From contig JAGTJL010000017.1 in NCBI GenBank assembly GCA_020746875.1, positions 434,001-498,000 on the forward strand: a DNA stretch of 64,000 bases, read 5' to 3'. The position numbers and the translations under genes are program-made. Below are positions 57,541 to 64,000 of the stretch, in pieces. Position 1 is the first letter of the stretch. The number at the start of each line of letters is the position of its first letter. Under the pieces are notes generated by a model. That model was not told the origin of the DNA, searched no databases, and was given only the letters and a program-made list of their open reading frames with translations. The DNA comes from Rhexocercosporidium sp. MPI-PUGE-AT-0058 (Eukaryota; Ascomycota; Leotiomycetes; Helotiales).

Positions 57541-57750
57541 GCTTACGAGCGTCTTTTATTTTACAGCTTTATTTAAAGCGGAAAATAATTATAAAACCGC
57601 TGAAATTTATTACGAAAGAGTAATTTCTGGCTTTAAGAAAGCTCTTAGTAATACTTATCTTATTGCTATTACTTGTATTAAAAGATATTCTTTTATATTT
57701 AAAGGATTAAAAAGATTTATTAACTGATTTATAATAATATTTCTTAATCT

Positions 57751-58578
57751 AATATATATTATACTTATATAAAAATAACTGTTATATAATTAATATTACT
57801 TTTTAATCCCTTATTTTAATGAAATATTATTTATTATTACTTTTAATATTATTAATTATATTTTTATAATAAGAAGTTTTAAGAAAGGCATAAAGAATAA
57901 AATAATATATAATTATTATTTATAATTTAGAATCTTCTTTTTATTTTATATAAAGTAAATAAATAAGCTTTTAATTCTTTTTCTATAATAGGCGGGGAAA
58001 TTATACCGATAAGCTTATTAGTTCGCTTAATATTAAGATCTGCAGATAATTAGTAAGGCTGAGAACGTCGCCGAATTGCGTACGAAAGGAGATTGATAAT
58101 GGGTCTCGTATACCTTCTTGCTTTTACCTACTATATAAGGAAAATTATGAGGTAAATAATAGTATTCGATGCTATTCTATAGAAAACACTCGCTATTATT
58201 ATATAAAGGCGTACGAGACTTATTATCAACCTCTTTTCGTATATCTTCATATTCTGCCTCGTATGTACCGCTTTATAATCGTTCTGCGATTTTTTTAGGT
58301 AGGATTTAAAATCAATATTACTCTTATAATATGCTAATCTTTTCAAATACTAAAGGCGCCTTTCTTTCGACTTATTATTCGCCTGCTATTTTTAACTCCG
58401 CTACGCCTTAACGAACCTATATTTAATGCTTTAATAATTTCACCCGCGACTTCGATTCCTTATATATTCTTTGCTGCTATTTAATATAAAAATACTTTCA
58501 CGAGAATTAAAAACGACTTAAATGCGTATTATATAATAGAGCTGCGGATTAAGCGCTTTAATAAAATTAAGTTATATC
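57751..58578. other. AT-rich spacer, no gene assigned
   Basis: Lies between the NLR relic and the first Copia LTR. A few coding-like plus-strand stretches occur near 58,160-58,330 (PLFVYLHILPRMYRFIIVLR) but no family is recognised. Confidence 0.25.
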
Positions 58579-61099
58579 TGTTGGATTTGACTTCGGTAAC
58601 TCGTGCCGATTCTACCTTAGAATAGCCGAAGGGGTTTCTACTGCTTACGCGGCCCGGAAATTACCTTTGTATTCCGGGAAATTACGCTCGTATTCAATTA
58701 CGTAGCTCGTATAAGCTACGTAATCAGTTACGTAGTCGTAGAAGCTTTTAAAAAAGCTATTATTTTGTATATAACTACCGAAGAGCTTTTTTAGCTCTTT
58801 AAGTAAGCAAGTAAAGTAATTCTCTTTCTTTAATTACGTGTCCTCACTTACTGCGCTTCCTCATTCCTGATTGGCTCGTCTATTCTCATATAGTAGTAAT
58901 TCGGCAATTCGCTAAGGCAGCTAATAATATCAGTTACCGATACACACTTCCCGATCGAGACGATTAGCTGAGTTTTCTCGGCTAATACCGCTTCGGCTGC
59001 TTTCGTTCAAACGCTTGTCGATAAAGCCATACTAGCTTCTCTTAATTGAAGTAAGCTAAACCCCTTTGAGCCCTTATTAACCCGATTAGGACGAATTACG
59101 GACTCGAGGCCTTTGACTCTAAGATTAAACCTTAGGGAAATTATAATTTAGCGGTCTTTAGACGTTATAAGCGCGCGTAGCTACTTAAATTGCGGTTTTA
59201 GGTCTTATAATAAACTTCTTATTCTTAGGTGCTTATACCTTTTACGGCGCTAGCAGTGGCTAAAAGTAGCGTGTTAGCGTGGCTTGTATTAGGGAGTGGC
59301 TGTCCGAATCGTTATTAGTTTAGCACAAATTACAGTGGTTTTTAGGCTTTATTAGCTGTATAAGAAGCCATCCTCGGAGAGGGTTATAGCTAATTAAGCT
59401 TATTTACTTCCTGTGAGAGAAAACTGAGTTAATAGTGGCGCTAGCATTGTAATAAGAGCTTAAGTAGACCGCTGGGAACCCTGTTATAATACTAGCTAAG
59501 CGAAACCCTCGGTAAGGTAATATATAAGTCCTTGGTAAGACTTTTTACTTTAAATATTAATTTTATATCGATTTAGGGTATATTAAATTAAGGAGGGTAG
59601 CCTTATTATAAGGTTATAAAGACTTAAATAAAGTTTAAAACTAGAATAATTTAATAAATTACTATAAGTGATAATCGTCTAAAGGAATTAAAGCTAAACT
59701 CAATCGAGATAAGCTTAAAAATAGCTGTTATTACTTTTAAAAGAGAAAAGTTAATAAAGAAGTCTAATTATATTAAGTAAATAAATCCCGCTAGCTTATT
59801 CCTAGAAATTAACGGTTATATGCCTTATATTTCCGGCAAAGTTTTACTTCCGGATTAATCGTTATATTACGCTAGGGGTATTGAAAGAGGTAGAACCGTA
59901 TTAGCCTCTTATTCTCATGAGCTAGCCGTAAAATATCACAAGAAGCTAGACTATTTTAAGACGTAAAATTAAAAAGCGCTAAGGGCGCTAAAGTCGATTA
60001 TATCGCTGGAAAATCAAAAGCGATTTAAAGATAAAAATACAATTAAAAAGCTATAGAACGTTATTTAATTTATTTTCGGTTAATTAACGCTTAAGCTAGT
60101 CGGCCGTTATATAAATTAAATCGTCGATTTTAATTATAGCTCTTATAAGAGTATAAACGAATACACTAGCGTAATTTAATTAAGCGTTATATACTTAAAG
60201 TAGCTAGACTGCGAGATTCTAAAGCTTATAATAGCTAGCCTAGTATTAAAAAGCTTGCCGAGCTCTTTTGACGCTTTTTCGTCTCGTAAATACGAGAAAA
60301 TATTAAGTAATTTTAAGAATATCGATATTAACGGTTTAATTAACGACTTAATTTCGGAAGAAGCTTATATAAGCGCTAACGCCGACCTTAATGCTAATAA
60401 AGCGTTTAAAGGCGGTAAAAGCGGTAAGAAGCATTATAATAAGTGTAAAGTCACGAGATATATAACGTTTACGTGCTAGGTCTTATACTTTAAGTTAAAG
60501 CTTAATAATTCGGAAAATCTGAATAAAAAGCTTAATAAGGCTAAAAAGGCTAAAGAATTAAAAGGCGAATTAAAAATAAAGTTTACGAAGGCTATTATAG
60601 CCGTATTTAAGACTTATACGCCGCCTAATAAGTACGTGAGGGCTAAAAAGCTTATAAAGGTATATACAAACGACTTACCCTTACCGAAGGGTAAGTTAAA
60701 TGTAAAGCTTAAAGTGTAGCTTGAACTTTTTTTATTTATAAGTACTTTTATAAATATTATAAAGGAATTAAGTAAGTCCGATTCTGACTAATTAAAGGGA
60801 GATATTGTAAATTAAGCTTTTAAAATCGTTTATAATTATAGACTAGTTTTAGACTCTAGTGCTAATAAGCATTATACGCTTAATAAGGAATAGTTACTTA
60901 ACTATTAACTTACTCTTCGCAAATCGGTTATAATCGCTAATAGCGACGTATTACCGATACTAAGCACGGGAGATATTCCTATTAAAGGCAATAACGGCAT
61001 AGAAGTAGTTATTTAACGAGTAAATTATATTCCGGGGCTAAAAACGACCCTTTTAAGCTTAAGGGAAATGATTAAAAAAGGCTAGTTAATTAACTTTAT
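58579..61099 (+). mobile_element. Copia element copy A: LTR, gag, start of protease; cut by copy B
   Basis: It starts TGTTGGATTTGACTTCGG and aligns along its whole length with 61100-63625 at an offset of about 2,521 bp. The LTR plus leader spans about 1.03 kb to a mutated start codon (ATA at 59608-59610). The gag relic includes SSFDAFSSRKYEKILSNFKN (60255-60479, open). Its zinc knuckle is destroyed: the first Cys reads Tyr and the His also reads Tyr. The aspartic-protease DSGA reads DSSA at 60852-60863. The coding part ends at the equivalent of a Trp-Ser-Ile-Asp-Phe-Thr block, exactly where copy B begins. The LTR of this copy is less mutated than that of copy B, while its gag is more mutated. 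Confidence 0.8.
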
Positions 61100-64000
61100 T
61101 ATTAGATTTCACTTCGGTAACTCGTGCCGATTCTACCCTAGAATAGCCGAAGGAGTTTCTACTGCTTACGCGGCTCGGAAATTACCTTTGTATTCCGGGA
61201 AATTACGCTCGTATTCAATTACGTAGCTTATATAAGCTACGTAATTAGTTACGTAATCGTAAAAGCTTCTAAAGAAGCTATTATTTTATATATAATTACT
61301 TAAGAGCTCTTTTAGCTCTTTAAGTAAGTAAGTAATTAATTTTATTTTATTTTTAATTACGTGTCCTTACCTATTGCGCTTCCTCTTCTTGATTGGCTCG
61401 CCTATTCTCATATGGTAGTAATTCGGCAATTCGCTAAGGCAGCTAATAATATTAATTACCGATACACACCTTCTCGATCGAGACGACTAAGCTGAGCTTT
61501 CTCGGCTAATACCGCTTCGACTGCTTCCGTTTAAACGCTTGTCGATAAAGCTATATTAGCTTTTCTTGATTAAAGTAAGCTAGACCTCTTTAAGCTCTTA
61601 TTAACCCGATTAAGACGTATTACGGACTCGAGGCCTTTAACTTTGAGACTAAACCCTAAGGAAATTATAACTTAGCGGTCCTTAAATATTATAAGCGCGC
61701 GTAGTCACTTAGATTACGGTTTTAAATCTTATAATAAATTTCTTATTTTTAAGCGCTTATACTTTTTACGACGTTAATAATAGCTATAAGTAGCGTGCTA
61801 GCGTAGCTTGTATTAAGGAGTAGCTATCCGAATCGTCACTAATTTAGTATAAATTATAGTAGTTTTTAAGCTTTTTTAATTATATAAGAAGCCATTCTTA
61901 GAGAGGGTTATAATTAATTAAGCTTATTAATTCCTATAAGAAAAACCAAACTAATAGTGGCGCTAGCGTTATAATAAGAGCTTAAGCAAACCCGCTAAGA
62001 ACCCTATTATAATACTAGCTAAGCGAAACCCTTGGTAAAGTAATAATAAGTCCTTAGCAAGGCTTTTTTACCTTAATTAATCGATTTTAAATCGATTTAA
62101 GGCATACTAAATTAAGGAGGGTAACCTTATTATGAAGTTATAAAGACTTAAATAAAGTCTAAGACTAAATAGTTTAATAAATTACTATAAGTAATAATTG
62201 CCTAAAGGAATTAAAGCTAAATTCAATCGAGATAAGCTTAAAATAGCTATTATTACTTTTAAAAGAGAAAAGTTAATAAAGAAGTTTAATTATATTAAGT
62301 AAATAAATCCTATTAACTTATTCCTAAAAATTAACGGCTATATGCCTTATATTTTCGGTAAAGGTTTACTTCCGGACTAATCTTTATATTACGCTAAGGG
62401 TACCGAAAAAAGTAAAACCGTACTAGCCTCTTATTCTTATAAGCTAGCCGTAAAATATTACGAAAAGCTAGACTACTTTAAGACGTAAAGTTAAAAAGCG
62501 TTAAGGGCGTTAAAATCGATTATATTATTAGAAAATTAAGAGCGATTTAAAGATAAAGATACGGCTAAAAAGCTATAAAACGCTATTTAATTTATTTTCG
62601 GTTAATTAACGCTTAAGCTAGTCGGCCGTTATATAAATTAAATCGTCGATTTTAATTACAGCTCTTATAAAAGTATAGACGAATACACTAGCGTAATCCA
62701 ATCGAGCGCCATATACCTAAAGCAGCTAGACTGCGAGATTTTAAAGCCCGTAATTGCTAGCCTAATATTAAAAGGCTTGCCGAGCTCTTTTGACGCCTTT
62801 TCGTCTCGTAAATACGAGAAAGTGTCAGGTAATCTCAAGAATATCGATATTAACGGTCTAATTAACGACTTAATTTCGGAAGAAGCTCGCATGGGCGCTA
62901 ACGCCGACTTTAACGCTAATAAAGCGTTTAAAGGCGGTAAAGGCGGTAATAAGAAGCACTGCAATAAGTGCAAAGTCACGGGACATATAACGTCTACGTG
63001 CTAGGTCTTACACCCTAAGCTAAAGCCTAATAATTCGGAAAATCCAAATAAAAAGCCTAATAAGGCTAAAAAGGCTAAGGAGTCAAAAGGCGAATCAAAA
63101 ATAGAGTCTACGAAGGCTATTATGGCCGTATTTAAGACTATTACGCCACCAAATAAGCACGTCACGACTAGAAAGCCTATAAAGGCACACACAAACCACT
63201 TACCCTTACCAAAGGGTAGGTCAAATGTGAAGCCTAAAGTGTAACTTAAACCTTTCTTACTTATGAGTACTTTTGTAAATATTATAAAGGAATTAAGCGA
63301 GTCCGATTCTAACTAATCAGAGGGAGATATTACAAATCAAGCTTTTAAAACCGTCTATAATTACAGACTAGTTCTAGACTCCGGTGCTAGCGAGCACTAT
63401 ACGCCTAATAAGGGATGGTTACTTAACTATTAACTTACCCTTCGCAAATCGGTCATAATCGCTAATGGCGACGTATTACCGATATTAGGCACAGGAGATA
63501 TTCCTATTAAGGGCAATAACGGCATGGAAGTAGTTATCTAACGGGTAAACTATATTCCGGGGCTAAAAACGACCCTTTTAAGCTCAAGGGAAATGATTAA
63601 GAAAGGCTGGTCAATCGACTTTACCGAGAACAGTGCTTTATTAAAGCATAAAAAAGGCCAATTACAGGCTAAATAGGATTATAACGCTTATTACGTTCAA
63701 GCGGAAGTCGATAATGACGCTCTCGAACTTGTAATATATCAGGTAGACTCTAATTCGCCGCTAGACCTTTACCATAAGAGGCTAGTGCATATAAATAAAG
63801 AGTCGATTCTTAAAACGATCGAGAAAAGCTATAAATTAAAGAAAATCCAACAAAAAGACGTAGAGCTAGCCGATTGCAACGCTTGTAATAGCGGCAAAAT
63901 GCACGTGATCGGCAGTAAAAAGCCTATGTCAGACGCGCCACCCTTAACTATATTCGATATCGATATTGCGGGGCCTTTTAAAGTCAAAGGACTTAAAGGA
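61100..64000 (+). mobile_element. Copia element copy B, continuing past the right edge
   Basis: It begins TATTAGATTTCACTTCGG, with the expected TG now TA, and repeats the layout of copy A. The gag ATG is kept at 62132-62134. It continues beyond the point where copy A is cut, into GAG-pre-integrase and the start of integrase at the right edge. Mutation density falls visibly towards 64,000, where many CA and TG dinucleotides survive. Confidence 0.82.
62132..64000 (+). pseudogene. Copia gag-pol relic, copy B (partial, lightly mutated 3' part)
   Basis: From the ATG at 62132 the gag frame reads through stops to SSFDAFSSRKYEKVSGNLKN (62,780 on). An intact zinc knuckle, C-N-K-C-K-V-T-G-H-I-T-S-T-C, lies at 62960-63001 (CX2CX4HX4C). 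The protease motif DSGA is intact at 63377-63388. GWSIDFTENSALLKHKKGQL, LYHKRLVHINKESILK and LADCNACNSGKMHVIGSKKP follow, a GAG-pre-integrase domain, and then an integrase start (FDIDIAGPFKVKGLKG) at the edge. Gag would have packaged the RNA, and protease would have matured the polyprotein. Stops remain, for example just after the knuckle (TAG at 63002-63004), so it is inactive. Confidence 0.82.

Larger units (their letters stand above)
53700..57750 (+). pseudogene. NLR-like protein relic: SesB-type hydrolase, NB-ARC, TPR repeats
   Basis: The plus strand reads IISLDGYTYKSWKGKSNLRR and LRDFLSKDLPNCRTIIYDYN (53,790-53,935), the VHGLGGHP..TW...WPRD.LP.D.P..R...YGY start of SesB-type alpha/beta hydrolases. 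An open 74-codon piece (54197-54421) contains ILFFNTPHKGLVIDDIRR and LLINKLADFKN, typical of the same family. After a roughly 490-bp interruption, SALLELPDSIKAKILVNVDY resumes (55,030). An NB-ARC start follows (FVKR.NILAVLKLRFSLSNS, about 55,400), with a damaged P-loop near 55,480. The C-terminus is six 42-residue TPR repeats of the kinesin-light-chain type (GKYDEAEAIYREALQL; 56,800-57,540) and a short tail. This triple architecture belongs to fungal NLRs implicated in non-self recognition. It is broken by RIP-type stops throughout. Confidence 0.78.

Noticed and set aside
58131..58346. 71-residue minus-strand ORF
   Set aside because: No motif. The plus strand over the same bases reads equally well, so neither is supported.
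1..64000. tRNA, rRNA or telomere repeats
   Set aside because: No cloverleaf with A/B boxes, no rRNA-like stretch and no TTAGGG arrays were seen by eye. A covariance-model search could still find a decayed tRNA.

Overview
The window looks like nuclear DNA of a filamentous ascomycete (Pezizomycotina). The evidence is short introns of about 49 bp with GTAAG-type donors, families largely confined to such fungi (a rhodopsin-like integral membrane protein, and HET, 2EXR, Clr5-ankyrin and SesB/NB-ARC/TPR proteins), and a 50 kb block with the signature of repeat-induced point mutation (RIP: CpA/TpG converted to TpA). No species can be named from the sequence.

Left arm, 1-14,190: ordinary base composition. 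It holds the 5' end of a membrane-protein gene running off the left edge, an uncharacterised conserved fungal protein (6072-7268, minus), an arrestin-like protein (10021-11424, plus), and gene fragments: a SesA-like piece near 12.2-12.7 kb and a two-intron piece of a PHO89-type Na+/phosphate symporter at 13563-14190. Between them lie compact transposon insertions, several nested: a C-run terminal-inverted-repeat (TIR) element (3266-5613) that was mutated and then received an unmutated 481-bp LTR with a perfect 5-bp target duplication; a 227-bp element with perfect 30-bp TIRs (5649-5875); and a 140-bp TIR element whose left end was split by a 1.57-kb Tc1-like element, ending about 60 bp before the arrestin start codon.

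Right block, 14,190-64,000: extremely AT-rich, almost without long ORFs, yet many protein families can be read through the stop codons. Transposons are two near-complete LTR elements on the minus strand (Copia 14344-22300; Gypsy 41684-49766), a 5'-truncated Copia (about 50.0-53.5 kb), a Copia LTR-plus-leader fragment (22301-22937), a Fot1/pogo transposase relic (about 36.98-38.3 kb, minus) and two copies of one Copia family head to tail (58579-61099 and 61100 to the right edge).

Interspersed are relics of host-type genes: 2EXR (25.4-26.5 kb), Clr5-ankyrin (30.0-33.6 kb), HET (39.2-41.3 kb) and a SesB-lipase/NB-ARC/TPR NLR (53.7-57.75 kb), plus several unassigned coding stretches. Three of these belong to families used in fungal non-self recognition and regulated cell death (HET, NLR) or commonly associated with it (ankyrin). 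All are broken, so the block is best read as a RIP-silenced AT isochore (possibly centromeric, subtelomeric or a decayed cargo element) holding a graveyard of recognition-type genes, not a working gene cluster.
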